From JACQFZ01 sp041485885 (GTDB taxonomy: Bacteria > Pseudomonadota > Gammaproteobacteria > Acidiferrobacterales > Sulfurifustaceae), in assembly GCA_041485885.1 (NCBI GenBank), contig JBGPKL010000017.1, positions 1-59,465 on the forward strand: a stretch of 59,465 nt of DNA, in the 5' to 3' direction. This document shows positions 17,550 through 26,186 of the stretch, piece after piece. The position numbers and the translations under genes were made by a program. Under the pieces are notes generated by a model that searched no databases, was not told the origin of the DNA, and saw only the letters and a program-made list of their open reading frames with translations. The stretch's first letter is position 1. Each line of letters starts with the position of its first letter.

Positions 17550-18524
17550 ATGCTTATCAAGCGTCCGCCAGACTTGCGTTCGTCGGAGATCACCGACCAG
17601 AAAATTTATCGGGCGCGCCGCCGCTTTCTTGAGGTAGCCGGAGCGAGTCTCCTCCTCGCGCCGAGCTTGATGATACCTCGTGTCGCCGATGCTGCGGAAA
17701 AACTCGGTCCCCTCAAAAAAGGGCCATACGCCACGGACGAAAAGCTTACCTCCTACCAGGACATCACGAGCTACAACAACTTCTACGAGTTCGGAACGGA
17801 TAAGAGAGATCCGTTCGAGCATGCAAAGAATTTTCGCACGCGTCCCTGGAGCGTCGCCGTCGAGGGCGAGGTGAAGCGGCCCGCGACCTATCAACTCGAA
17901 GATTTCGTAAAGCCCCATGCATTGGAAGAGCGCATCTATCGGTTGCGGTGCGTCGAAGCCTGGTCGATGGTGATTCCATGGGTTGGTTTTCCGCTGGCAG
18001 ATGTTATCAAGCGGGCGGAGCCGAACTCTCGCGCGAAATACGTCGAGTTCACGACGTTGCACGATCCGGCCCAATTCCCCGGTCAGCGACCGGCGTTTCT
18101 CGGCGCCGGCCTCGACTGGCCGTACGTCGAAGGTTTGCGGCTCGACGAAGCCATGCACCCGCTCGCGATTCTCGCGGTCGGTCTCTATGGCGACGTGCTG
18201 CCGAATCAAAACGGCGCACCGCTGCGGCTCGTGGTTCCGTGGAAGTACGGCTTCAAGAGCATCAAGTCGATCGTGAAGATTCGCTTCGTCGAGAATCCGC
18301 CGCGCACGACCTGGATGAAGGCGAGTTCGCGCGAATACGGTTTTTACTCCAACGTGAACCCGGACGTCGATCACCCGCGCTGGAGCCAAGCCTACGAGCG
18401 CCGCATCGGCGAGGGCTCGCTGCTCACGCAACTGACGAGCAAACGCAAGACGCTCCCCTTCAACGGCTATGCCGAGCAGGTGGCACACCTTTACGCCGGC
18501 ATGGATCTGCGCAAGAACTTTTAG
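17550..18524 (+). CDS. msrP: protein-methionine-sulfoxide reductase catalytic subunit MsrP
   Basis: A 324-residue molybdopterin enzyme that repairs oxidised methionine in periplasmic proteins. A Tat signal RRRFLEVAGASLLLAP occupies residues 28-43. The molybdenum ligand cysteine is in IYRLRCVEAWSMVIPW (about residue 137). The C-terminal part shows the usual KYGFKSIKSIVKIRF and TTWMKASSREYGFYSNVNP blocks. The protein is exported folded. The gene ends six bases before msrQ, its membrane electron donor, so the two form an operon. The start ATG 17550 gives 27 residues before the twin arginines, common in this family. Confidence 0.95.
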   Translation: MLIKRPPDLRSSEITDQKIYRARRRFLEVAGASLLLAPSLMIPRVADAAEKLGPLKKGPYATDEKLTSYQDITSYNNFYEFGTDKRDPFEHAKNFRTRPWSVAVEGEVKRPATYQLEDFVKPHALEERIYRLRCVEAWSMVIPWVGFPLADVIKRAEPNSRAKYVEFTTLHDPAQFPGQRPAFLGAGLDWPYVEGLRLDEAMHPLAILAVGLYGDVLPNQNGAPLRLVVPWKYGFKSIKSIVKIRFVENPPRTTWMKASSREYGFYSNVNPDVDHPRWSQAYERRIGEGSLLTQLTSKRKTLPFNGYAEQVAHLYAGMDLRKNF

Positions 18525-18530
18525 CCGCCG

Positions 18531-19160
18531 ATGGTTTCCGCGCGCGCCATTGCCGTCGCGAAACCCTTCGTCTTCGCCGTCGCGCTCATTCCGCTCGCCT
18601 TGCTCGTCGGCAAAATACTGGGCAATCAGCTCGGAACGAATCCGATCGAGACGCTGAACCGGTACACCGGCGATTGGACCTTGCGATTTCTGTTGCTGAC
18701 GTTGGCGGTGACGCCGCTGCGTCAGCTCACAGGTCAGCAATACCTGCTCCGCTTTCGCCGTATGTTGGGTCTGTTCGCATTTTTCTACGCGTGCCTGCAC
18801 TTCTCGACCTGGATCGGGATCGACAAGCTATTCGATTGGGACGAGATGGTGAAGGACGTCATCAAGCGTCCGTTCATCACCGTCGGCTTTACCTGCTTCG
18901 TGCTGCTCATCCCGCTCGCGGCGACGTCGACGCAGGCGATGGTGCGCCGGTTGGGCGGCAGCCGCTGGCGCGCGTTGCATCGGTTGGTATACGCCATCGG
19001 CATCGGCGGCGTCGTGCATTTCTTGTGGCTGGTGAAGTCCGATATTCGCGAGCCGCTGATCTACGCAACCATTCTTACCATCTTGCTCGGCTATCGCGTG
19101 TGGAGCTACGTGCGCCGACGTTCCATGGCCACCGCTCCGGCAGGCTCGAGCGTGGGCTAG
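18531..19160 (+). CDS. msrQ: protein-methionine-sulfoxide reductase heme-binding subunit MsrQ
   Basis: A 209-residue inner-membrane cytochrome b-type protein with about six transmembrane helices. It passes electrons from quinol to MsrP in the periplasm. Family blocks are present: NRYTGDWTLRFLLLTLAVTPLRQL, LRFRRMLGLFAFFYACLHFSTW (with the His ligand region) and RWRALHRLVYAIGIGGVVHF. It follows msrP by six bases. The 3' end lies just before a TATAAT-like sequence and a palindromic repeat that precede lemA, so transcription probably ends or restarts there. Confidence 0.94.
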   Translation: MVSARAIAVAKPFVFAVALIPLALLVGKILGNQLGTNPIETLNRYTGDWTLRFLLLTLAVTPLRQLTGQQYLLRFRRMLGLFAFFYACLHFSTWIGIDKLFDWDEMVKDVIKRPFITVGFTCFVLLIPLAATSTQAMVRRLGGSRWRALHRLVYAIGIGGVVHFLWLVKSDIREPLIYATILTILLGYRVWSYVRRRSMATAPAGSSVG

Positions 19161-19192
19161 AAAACCGCCCGACGTCCGCGGCTATAATGCGG

Positions 19193-19340
19193 TTAAGGAA
19201 ACTCTGATTTATCGGATATTCACCGCAAAGACGCAAAGGACGCAAAGAAGAACATGGGTATTTATCGAGTAAAACCTTTGCGCTCTTTGCGTCTTTGCGG
19301 TGAGAATTAGTTTTTCGAAAATTAATCAGAGGTTCCTTAA
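19193..19340. repeat. 148-bp palindromic MITE/REP-like element
   Basis: The ends TTAAGGAAACTCTGATT (19193-19209) and AATCAGAGGTTCCTTAA (19324-19340) are 17-bp inverted repeats with one mismatch. An inner 28-bp pair (starting TCACCGCAAAGACGCAAAG at 19220, ending CTTTGCGTCTTTGCGGTGA at 19303) has two mismatches. The whole can fold into one long hairpin. It has no coding potential and lies between msrQ and lemA. The inner CGCAAAGACGCAAAG motif resembles a dispersed repeat seen in many proteobacterial genomes. No target-site duplication is evident apart from the TTAA termini themselves. Confidence 0.8.
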
Positions 19341-19364
19341 GCTCGAACAACCGTCGGAGGGTGC

Positions 19365-19949
19365 ATGGCAGGCTGGATCCCGTTAGCGATTATCGTTGCG
19401 CTGCTCGTTTTTGTCGTCAGTCTTTACAATCGTCTCGTCACGCTGCGCAATCGCATCAAGAACGCATTCGCTCAAATCGACGTGCAACTCACACGCCGCC
19501 ATGATCTGATTCCGAATTTAGTCGAGACGGTCAGAGGCTATATCAAGCACGAGCGCGAGACGCTGGAGGCGGTCATCAAGGCGCGCAACACCGCGATGGC
19601 GATGCTGCGGACCGCCGCGGTGGACCCGAGCCGCGCGGAGGCGGTGCAACAACTCGCCGGCGCGGAAGCGGCGCTCGGAGGCGCGCTCGGGCGTCTCTTC
19701 GCCGTGGCCGAGGCATACCCGGATCTCAAAGCCAATCAAAACATGATGCAGCTCACCGAAGAGCTGACCAGCACGGAGAACCGCGTGGCGTTCGCGCGCC
19801 AGAGCTATAACGACGCGGTGATGGACTACAACAACGCGCGCGAAATCTTCCCGAGCTCGGTGGTAGCGGGCGCCTTTCGATTCACGCCGGCGACCCTGCT
19901 CGAGATCGAGGATGCCGCCAAGCGCGCGGTTCCGAAGGTCTCGTTCTAA
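19365..19949 (+). CDS. LemA family protein
   Basis: A 194-residue protein with an N-terminal membrane anchor (WIPLAIIVALLVFVVSLYNRL) followed by a long helical bundle. Family motifs are intact: RIKNAFAQIDVQLTRRHDLIPNLVETV near residues 30-56, LKANQNMMQLTEELTSTENRVAFARQ, and YNDAVMDYNNAREIFPSSVVA. The molecular role of LemA is unknown. In many genomes lemA sits directly upstream of an M48 protease gene, as here, which suggests they act together in envelope protein handling. Confidence 0.92.
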   Translation: MAGWIPLAIIVALLVFVVSLYNRLVTLRNRIKNAFAQIDVQLTRRHDLIPNLVETVRGYIKHERETLEAVIKARNTAMAMLRTAAVDPSRAEAVQQLAGAEAALGGALGRLFAVAEAYPDLKANQNMMQLTEELTSTENRVAFARQSYNDAVMDYNNAREIFPSSVVAGAFRFTPATLLEIEDAAKRAVPKVSF

Positions 19950-19984
19950 GTGAAGATGTTCATCGACTCCCCCTCTCCCTCATT

Positions 19985-20007
19985 CCCTCTCCTGCGAGGG
20001 GAGAGGG
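19985..20007. repeat. short palindromic repeat between lemA and the M48 gene
   Basis: CCCTCTCC (19985-19992) pairs with GGAGAGGG (20000-20007) around TGCGAGG. The arms resemble the outer arms of the element at 3488-3575. No U-run follows, so it is more likely an intergenic repeat than a terminator. Confidence 0.45.
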
Positions 20008-20044
20008 AGGCAAGCCGAGCGCGCTGCGCGCGGATTCGTTTCCT

Positions 20045-21997
20045 TTGAATTTCTTCGAACACCAACAGCGTGCGCGACAGCGTACGTTGCTGCTGACGTT
20101 GCTTTTCATAATTGCGACGTTCGCGACCCTATTGCTCGCGAACTTCGTTGTGCTCGTTGGCGTCGCTGTTTACACCTCGGGCGCGGACATTTCGCTGTCC
20201 TTCTCCCATTGGATCCGAGTGCACCCGAAAGCGCTTATCTGGACATCGCTCGGTACCCTGGGATTGATCGGCGCGGCGAGTATGTATCGTATGGCCTCGT
20301 TGAGCGCGGGTGGTGCGGCGGTCGCGAAAGACGTTGGTGGCGTTTTGGTTGACGCTGATGCGAGCGATCCGCAAAAGCGTCAATTGCTAAACGCGGTCGA
20401 AGAGATGGCGCTCGCCGCCGGCGTGCCGGTGCCGCAGGTCTACGTTTTGGAGCAAGAACCCGGTATCAACGCGTTCGCCGCTGGCTTCACCACGAGCGAC
20501 GCAGCCGTCACCGTCACGCGCGGTGCGCTCGAGTTATTGACGCGCGACGAGCTGCAAGGCGTGGTGGCGCACGAGTTCGGCCATATCCTGAACGGCGACA
20601 TGCGCCTCAATACGCGGCTGCTCGGCATGTTGTACGGGATCGTCTTCATCGGACTTGCCGGGCGATTGATTTTTCGCGGGCTCGCGCGCGTGCGCGTGTC
20701 GGGCCGCGGCGGCGGCCAGTTGATCGCCGTGGCGTTCTTGGCGGGACTCGCGCTGATGATCGTCGGCTATCTCGGAACGTTGTTCGGCACGATGATCCGC
20801 GCGGCGGTGTCGCGCCAACGCGAATTTCTCGCCGATGCGTCGGCGGTGCAGTTCACGCGCAACCCCGAGGGAATCGCCGGCGCGCTCAAGAAAATCGCGG
20901 TTTCGCCGTTGCGTGCCGTGCTGCAGACGGTGGACGCCGACGAGATGAGCCATATGCTGCTCGCCGATGGCCGCAAAATGTTTGCGACGTTCTTCGCGAC
21001 GCACCCACCGATTCTCGATCGCATCAAGGCGATCGACAAGCATTTCGATCCGTCCGAGCTCGAGCGCATTAAACTAGCGCCCGCTGGCGTCTCCGGTATG
21101 GCGGCGAAACCGCGCGTCGTATCGCTCCCGATTTCTCCCGCGATGATCACCGCCGCCATCGGCAATCCCACGGACGCCGATCTCGATGCAGCGGCGCAAA
21201 GCCAAGCCGCGATACCCGAGGCGTTGCGCCGGATGGCGTACTCGCGGGCACATGCGCCGAGCCTCGTGCTCGCGTTGGCGTTGAACACGGACGCGGGCGA
21301 GCGCGTACGCCAGATCGCCCGATTGCGGCAACGTTTGCCCGACACATTGCTTCCCCATCTCGACGCAGTCGTTACCATGACCGAGTCGCTGCCGCCGGCA
21401 TTGCGCGTGCCGTTGGTGCAAATGGCCTTCCCCGCGCTTCGGCAGCGATCTCCCGAAGAGCTGCGCAGCCTCGTGACGGCGATCGAGGAGATCGAGCGGC
21501 TGGACGGGCGTTTCGATTTTCTTGACTACGCGTTCGTGTGGGTGCTGCGCGTGCAGCTCCTGGAAGCCGCGTCGCCGCAGTCGGTGCGCTCGGCCTTTGC
21601 ACCGAAACTCCACGCGCTACGCGACGACGCCGCGATTCTTTTTTCCGTGCTGGCACGCGCGGGGGACCGCGATCCGCAGGGCGCGCAGCGCGCGTATGAG
21701 GCGGGAATGCAGCGATTGCTGGGCGGGAATACGCCGGCGTACACGCCGCTCGATCCGTGGGTCGCGCCGCTCGACCGGACGCTCACGCGTCTAGACGCGC
21801 TGGCGCCGCTCGCGAAGCAAGCGCTGATCGAGGCGCTCGTGGTGACGATCTTGCACGATCGGCGTGTGAGCCTGGGCGAAATCGAATTGCTGCGTGCGAT
21901 TTGCGCGAGCGTGCACTGTCCCATTCCCCCGCTCGGTAGCGAGCTTCGGACGGCGCGAGGATCGATGAAAACGGACGCTCCGCACGCGGCGGCGTGA
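20045..21997 (+). CDS. M48 family metalloprotease with C-terminal TerB-like region
   Basis: A 650-residue membrane protease. Four hydrophobic segments frame the zinc motif VVAHEFGHILNGD (about residue 176); the third ligand is in RQREFLADASAVQF. After about residue 330 the protein extends well beyond HtpX size into a helical region, ending in IEALVVTILHDRRVSLGEIELLRAICASV, which resembles TerB/DUF533-type sequence. It starts at TTG 20045 (MNFFEHQQRARQRT, the usual N-terminus of this LemA-linked subfamily) with only a weak ribosome site. Together with lemA it probably forms an envelope proteolysis pair; substrates unknown. Confidence 0.88.
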   Translation: MNFFEHQQRARQRTLLLTLLFIIATFATLLLANFVVLVGVAVYTSGADISLSFSHWIRVHPKALIWTSLGTLGLIGAASMYRMASLSAGGAAVAKDVGGVLVDADASDPQKRQLLNAVEEMALAAGVPVPQVYVLEQEPGINAFAAGFTTSDAAVTVTRGALELLTRDELQGVVAHEFGHILNGDMRLNTRLLGMLYGIVFIGLAGRLIFRGLARVRVSGRGGGQLIAVAFLAGLALMIVGYLGTLFGTMIRAAVSRQREFLADASAVQFTRNPEGIAGALKKIAVSPLRAVLQTVDADEMSHMLLADGRKMFATFFATHPPILDRIKAIDKHFDPSELERIKLAPAGVSGMAAKPRVVSLPISPAMITAAIGNPTDADLDAAAQSQAAIPEALRRMAYSRAHAPSLVLALALNTDAGERVRQIARLRQRLPDTLLPHLDAVVTMTESLPPALRVPLVQMAFPALRQRSPEELRSLVTAIEEIERLDGRFDFLDYAFVWVLRVQLLEAASPQSVRSAFAPKLHALRDDAAILFSVLARAGDRDPQGAQRAYEAGMQRLLGGNTPAYTPLDPWVAPLDRTLTRLDALAPLAKQALIEALVVTILHDRRVSLGEIELLRAICASVHCPIPPLGSELRTARGSMKTDAPHAAA

Positions 21998-22021
21998 CGC
22001 GCCGATAAGTCAACGCGCGCA

Positions 22022-23080
22022 TCAGCTTGCCGGATTGTAGCGCAGCGTAATTTTGTCCCCGAAGAACGCCGGGCGATAACTCATCTTCACGCGCCGCAGG
22101 TTTTCCAAGCCGAGATCGTCGCCGACGTTGATGTAGGTACAATTCGCGAAGCTCTTCGCGAATTCCCGAAAAAGATATTGCGCCGAGCCCGGGATCGCGA
22201 AGTTCGTTTTCTCGACGAGCACGTTACCGACGTCGGCGGTGATGTGCTCGCCGAACGTGAAGCCTTCGAGCCGCCCGTTGATGACGAGGCAAAGACCCGA
22301 CAGACGCAGCGTGTCGTAGTGCTCGATCGCGCGCTCGATCGCTTGACGTTCCTGCTCGACGGTATAGAAAAAATCGGCGATCGCTTCGGCGCTCAAATAC
22401 TTCAACCGATTGCGCAACCAGGTATCGATCAGCGCGCGAATGCCGCCCCAGTGCCGCGGCCCAAGCACTTCCATCCGGTGGTCCGGATAGCTGCGGCGAA
22501 ATTGATTGATCTCGCTGCGTTTGCTCTTGTACGCGTTGCCTTTGAGCTCGATCAAGTCTTCCGTGCGGTAAATGTAGTCAGGCAAGCTCCGCTCGATCAG
22601 CCACTGCTCGGCGTCGAGCAGCTGCGCGAAGTCGCGATACACGAACTCCACGAAACTGAGGTACGGGCTCGGATTGTATCGATCCATGATCTCGAAGCAC
22701 GCGGCGAGCGCTGATTTCTGTCGCTCGGGACTCCCTAGCGGCGGGAGCAACATCGTGAGGCAATGCCCGTTCAAGCTGAACAGACAGAAACAGTCTTCGA
22801 TGATTTGATAGAAGCCGCTCTTCTGCGACAACCAAATCAAATTGTTTGCGAACGTATAGTCGGAAAGCGGCGCCGGAATGAATTGCGCGTAGCGATCGAA
22901 GGTGCGCTTCGCCGCGATCGTGAAGGGGTAGAGCCGGTGACCTTCGATGGATAAATAGTGGCGCGGGAAAATCGGCGGCGTCGGCGTTTCTGCGACGGCA
23001 GTAGCGGGAGCGACTACCGGGTAACGTTCGGCGATCGTTGTTCGGTCGGGTGACGGAGGTTCTTCTGTCAAACTAAGCAT
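22022..23080 (-). CDS. DUF2156 domain-containing protein (aminoacyl-phospholipid synthase C-terminal-like)
   Basis: A 352-residue soluble protein matching the DUF2156 family, a double GNAT-like fold related to the catalytic part of lysyl-phosphatidylglycerol synthases. Supporting segments are FTIAAKRTFDRYAQFI, DLIELKGNAYKSKRSEINQFRRSYPDHRMEVL, and the C-terminal CTYINVGDDLGLENLRRVKMSYRPA. There is no membrane flippase domain, so a phospholipid-modifying role is not assured. The first 40 residues are low complexity and Pro/Thr-rich. It converges with the M48 protease gene. Confidence 0.8.
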   Translation of the reverse strand: MLSLTEEPPSPDRTTIAERYPVVAPATAVAETPTPPIFPRHYLSIEGHRLYPFTIAAKRTFDRYAQFIPAPLSDYTFANNLIWLSQKSGFYQIIEDCFCLFSLNGHCLTMLLPPLGSPERQKSALAACFEIMDRYNPSPYLSFVEFVYRDFAQLLDAEQWLIERSLPDYIYRTEDLIELKGNAYKSKRSEINQFRRSYPDHRMEVLGPRHWGGIRALIDTWLRNRLKYLSAEAIADFFYTVEQERQAIERAIEHYDTLRLSGLCLVINGRLEGFTFGEHITADVGNVLVEKTNFAIPGSAQYLFREFAKSFANCTYINVGDDLGLENLRRVKMSYRPAFFGDKITLRYNPAS

Positions 23081-23539
23081 CTAATGCTCCTGAGGCGGTG
23101 AGTCCCTGAGTCGCAGGCAGCCGAGAATGAGCTTGAGTAAGAAGGTCACGCGAACGAAGGCGCGCTGGCGACACGCCGCTCGGGCGTGTCGCGGATAAAG
23201 CCTCTTGACGACGAGCATGCGTTCGGCGGCGAGCTACAGATCAGAGAGTGGATGAAGGATGAACGTCACGGTTTGTTATGTGAGCGGATTTATAACAGAA
23301 GACAAGCGGAGCGACAATGCGGGAGTCCTGCCGCGTCGCCACGCCACGGACGCGGGACCCGCCACCGGCGTGACCGGCGGTTCGGGTGCGACGTCCCGTG
23401 GAAGCCGGTGAGCTGACGAGGGCACGCGGCCGGAGCGCGAAACGCCGAACCGGACACCAGTGCGGTAGACTATGGCGGTCCCTGAACCCGACTAGCGGCG
23501 CGCCATCGCGCCCAGTAGTGGTCGGCGACCAAGGCGATC
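23081..23539. other. gap without a recognisable gene upstream of hslV
   Basis: This 459-base stretch separates the divergent starts of the DUF2156 and hslV genes. No frame in it looks coding, and no tRNA, terminator or named riboswitch is seen. It should hold promoters for both genes. A TTGACG at about 23204 could be a -35 element but has no good -10 partner. A heat-shock (sigma32) promoter would be expected upstream of hslV but was not identified with confidence. Confidence 0.5.
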
Positions 23540-24076
23540 ATGAACGTCCACGGAACCACCATTTTGGCAGTGCGTCGAAACGGACGAGTAGCGCTCGGCG
23601 GCGATGGCCAAGTGTCGTTTGGCAATACCGTGATGAAATCGAATGCGCGCAAAGTCCGGCGACTGTATAAGGAGCAGGTGCTGGCCGGCTTCGCCGGCGG
23701 CACGGCGGACGCGTTCACCTTGTTCGAGCGATTCGAGGCGAAGCTCGAAAAACACCAAGGTCATCTCACTCGCTCGGCCGTGGAGCTCGCCAAAGACTGG
23801 CGTACCGATCGGTTGCTGCGCCGCTTGGAAGCCATGCTGGTCGTGGCGGACAAGACCGCGTCGCTCATTATTTCCGGCCAAGGCGACGTGATCGAGCCCG
23901 AAGCCGGCGTCCTCGCCATCGGTTCCGGCGGTCCGTACGCGCAGGCCGCGGCTCGCGCGCTGCTCGAACACACCGAGCTCGACGCGCGCGCGATCGTCGA
24001 GCAAGCGCTCGGAATCGCCGCCGATATTTGTATTTACACTAATCGCAATCTCACGATCGAGGAGCTGAGTGTTTAG
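23540..24076 (+). CDS. hslV: ATP-dependent protease subunit HslV
   Basis: A 178-residue proteasome-like peptidase that forms the double hexamer core of HslUV. After removal of MNVHG the N-terminal catalytic threonine is exposed (TTILAVRRNGRVALGGDGQV). The conserved SNARKVRRLYKEQVLAGFAGG and GSGGPYAQAAARAL blocks are intact. Length is standard. The gene is followed after 39 bases by hslU, the unfoldase partner, in the usual order. Likely heat-inducible by family knowledge. Confidence 0.97.
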   Translation: MNVHGTTILAVRRNGRVALGGDGQVSFGNTVMKSNARKVRRLYKEQVLAGFAGGTADAFTLFERFEAKLEKHQGHLTRSAVELAKDWRTDRLLRRLEAMLVVADKTASLIISGQGDVIEPEAGVLAIGSGGPYAQAAARALLEHTELDARAIVEQALGIAADICIYTNRNLTIEELSV

Positions 24077-24115
24077 CGTGCGCAGCGCGTCGCGTTTACA
24101 CGGGTGCTTGTAGCG

Positions 24116-25459
24116 ATGTCTGAGATGACGCCGCGCGAGATCGTGCAGGAGCTCGATAAGCACATCATCGGTCAGGCCGCGGCGAAGCGCGCGGTGGCGA
24201 TCGCGCTACGCAATCGCTGGCGGCGCATGCAGGTCGCGGACGAGAGCCTGCGCAACGAGATCACGCCGAAAAATATTCTCATGATCGGACCGACCGGCGT
24301 CGGCAAGACCGAGATCGCGCGGCGCCTCGCGCGCCTGGCCGACGCGCCGTTCGTAAAAGTGGAAGCGACCAAGTTCACCGAGGTCGGCTACGTCGGGCGC
24401 GACGTCGATTCCATCATTCGCGATCTCGTCGACTCGGCGGTCAAGATGACGCGTGTGAAAGAGATGGAGAAGGTGCGCGCTCAGGCGGAGAGCGCGGCCG
24501 AGGAGCGCGTGCTTGATATTTTATTGCCGCCCGCGCGCGAAGTCGGTTTTGCCGTCGGCGCGGAATCGCGAAGCTCCGACGACGGCGCGGCGCGTCAACG
24601 CTTTCGCAAGAAGCTGCGCGAAGGCAGCCTCGATGAGCAGGAGATCGACGTGGAGCTGAGCGCGCCGGCGATGGGGGTGGAGATCTTTGCGCCGCCCGGC
24701 ATGGAGGAGATGACGAGCCAGTTGCAAGGCATGTTTCAGAATCTCGGCGGCCGGCGCACGCGTCCCCGCAAAGTGAAGATCAAGGACGCGATGAAGCTCC
24801 TCACCGAAGAGGAAGCGGCTCGACTCGTGAACGACGACGACATCAAGGCGCGCGCGGTGCAACGCGTCGAACAGAACGGCATCGTGTTCATCGACGAGAT
24901 CGACAAGATCGCCGGCCGCTCGGAGACGCACGGCCCCGACGTGTCCCGCGAGGGCGTGCAGCGCGATTTGCTCCCGCTGGTCGAAGGCTGCACCGTGTTC
25001 ACCAAGTACGGAATGGTGCGTACCGATCATATTCTCTTCATCGCCTCCGGCGCGTTCCATATGTCGAGGCCCTCGGATCTGATTCCCGAGCTTCAAGGCC
25101 GGCTCCCGATCCGCGTCGAATTGAGCGCGCTCAACGCGGAGGATTTCGTTCGCATTCTGACGGAGCCCGACGCCGCGTTGACGCAACAATACGCGGCGCT
25201 CCTCGCGACCGAGGGTTTGACGCTTGAATTCGCCGCCGACGGCGTACGACGCGTCGCCGAGGTGGCGTTCGAGGTGAACGAGCGCACCGAGAACATCGGC
25301 GCGCGACGACTGCACACCGTGATGGAACGCTTGCTCGAAACCGTCTCGTTCGAGGCGTCGGACCGCGGCGGCGGCACCGTGACGATCGACGCCGCGTATG
25401 TCGATCGACACCTGGCGAATCTGGCTAGTAACGAAGACCTCACCCGCTACATTCTCTGA
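24116..25459 (+). CDS. hslU: HslUV ATPase subunit HslU
   Basis: A 447-residue AAA+ unfoldase that feeds substrates to HslV. Walker A is GPTGVGKTEIARRLA (about residue 57). Walker B is IVFIDEIDKIAG, separated from it by the HslU-specific intermediate domain. The C-terminus LTRYIL is the conserved peptide that docks into HslV. ATG 24116 (MSEMTPREIVQELDKHIIG) matches the family start; a GTG at 24104 extends the frame by four residues. The gene is directly downstream of hslV and upstream of a small heat-shock gene. Confidence 0.97.
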   Translation: MSEMTPREIVQELDKHIIGQAAAKRAVAIALRNRWRRMQVADESLRNEITPKNILMIGPTGVGKTEIARRLARLADAPFVKVEATKFTEVGYVGRDVDSIIRDLVDSAVKMTRVKEMEKVRAQAESAAEERVLDILLPPAREVGFAVGAESRSSDDGAARQRFRKKLREGSLDEQEIDVELSAPAMGVEIFAPPGMEEMTSQLQGMFQNLGGRRTRPRKVKIKDAMKLLTEEEAARLVNDDDIKARAVQRVEQNGIVFIDEIDKIAGRSETHGPDVSREGVQRDLLPLVEGCTVFTKYGMVRTDHILFIASGAFHMSRPSDLIPELQGRLPIRVELSALNAEDFVRILTEPDAALTQQYAALLATEGLTLEFAADGVRRVAEVAFEVNERTENIGARRLHTVMERLLETVSFEASDRGGGTVTIDAAYVDRHLANLASNEDLTRYIL

Positions 25460-25606
25460 CCGCAGAGCCCGAGCCCTGTTGTCTCCGGACTTGAAATTCC
25501 GGATGCCTACCTCCATTCAATACGCCGTAACGGGAGCAGTCATCGAGCCAACCGGCCGAACGGGCTGCTCCGAATCCGCTAACGGCTATTGAAAGGAGGA
25601 CGACAC

Positions 25607-26071
25607 ATGAACCGGCTGACTACACGTGGCAACGACGGGGCTCCCCTCACCCGGTGGGGATTTCTCGGCGATGATTTTGACCGGGTGTTCGATGGCTTCT
25701 TCCGGCCCATGCGATGGGTGGAAGAGGCGACGAGCGACGGCTTCGTTCCCGCGATGGACATCAAGGAGCGCGAAGACGACTACGTCGTTCGCACCGACCT
25801 CCCCGGTGTCCGCAAGGAAGATGTCAACGTGACGCTCGAAAACGGTTTGCTGACGATCACCGCCGAGCGCCGCAACGAGGAAGCGCAAAAGGACGGCGAT
25901 CGCGAAATCCGTCGGGAAGTTGGCTACGGCCGCTACACGCGCAGCCTGCGTCTCGGCACGCAAATCAACGAGAAGGGCGTCAAAGCGAACTACCGCGATG
26001 GCGTGCTCGAGCTGGTGCTACCGAAGGCTGAGGAAGTGAAGCCACGGAAGATTTCGGTGGATATCGGCTAA
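25607..26071 (+). CDS. Hsp20/alpha-crystallin small heat-shock protein
   Basis: A 154-residue holdase chaperone. The alpha-crystallin domain spans about residues 45-145: VPAMDIKEREDDYVVRTDLPGVRKEDVNVTLENGLLTI, then RYTRSLRLGTQINEKGVKANYRDGVLELVLPK. It ends with the usual hydrophobic tail motif KISVDIG. ATG 25607 follows AAAGGAGGACGACAC, a strong ribosome site. The gene lies after hslVU, a plausible heat-shock cluster, and is closed by a strong terminator. Confidence 0.95.
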   Translation: MNRLTTRGNDGAPLTRWGFLGDDFDRVFDGFFRPMRWVEEATSDGFVPAMDIKEREDDYVVRTDLPGVRKEDVNVTLENGLLTITAERRNEEAQKDGDREIRREVGYGRYTRSLRLGTQINEKGVKANYRDGVLELVLPKAEEVKPRKISVDIG

Positions 26072-26096
26072 TTGCCTTCGACGAGAGAAGAAAGCG

Positions 26097-26126
26097 AAAA
26101 AGGCCGCGCGAGCGGCCTTTTTCTTT
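26097..26126 (+). terminator. rho-independent terminator after hsp20 gene
   Basis: AAAAAGGCCGC (26097-26107) pairs perfectly with GCGGCCTTTTT (26112-26122) around GCGA, followed by further T residues. It lies 26 bases past the Hsp20 stop. The A-run on the other side makes it formally bidirectional. Confidence 0.93.
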
Positions 26127-26186
26127 TCGCGCGCCGGCGTCGCGGGCGGCCGCTTACCGCTGACTTTACGCGCCGAATGAGGTAAT

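Noticed and set aside
17439..18800. 453-codon minus-strand frame opposite msrP and msrQ
   Set aside because: MsrP and MsrQ are certain by motif and order; the opposite frame shows no start signal and has shadow-type composition.
19193..19340. Possible cyclic di-GMP (GEMM) riboswitch because of the GACGCAAAG words
   Set aside because: The words are part of a long symmetrical inverted repeat and the rest of the GEMM consensus (two paired arms with a GAAA tetraloop and receptor) is missing.
23081..23539. Small genes or a heat-shock promoter in the gap before hslV
   Set aside because: No frame has both a ribosome site and reasonable composition, and no convincing sigma32 boxes were seen.
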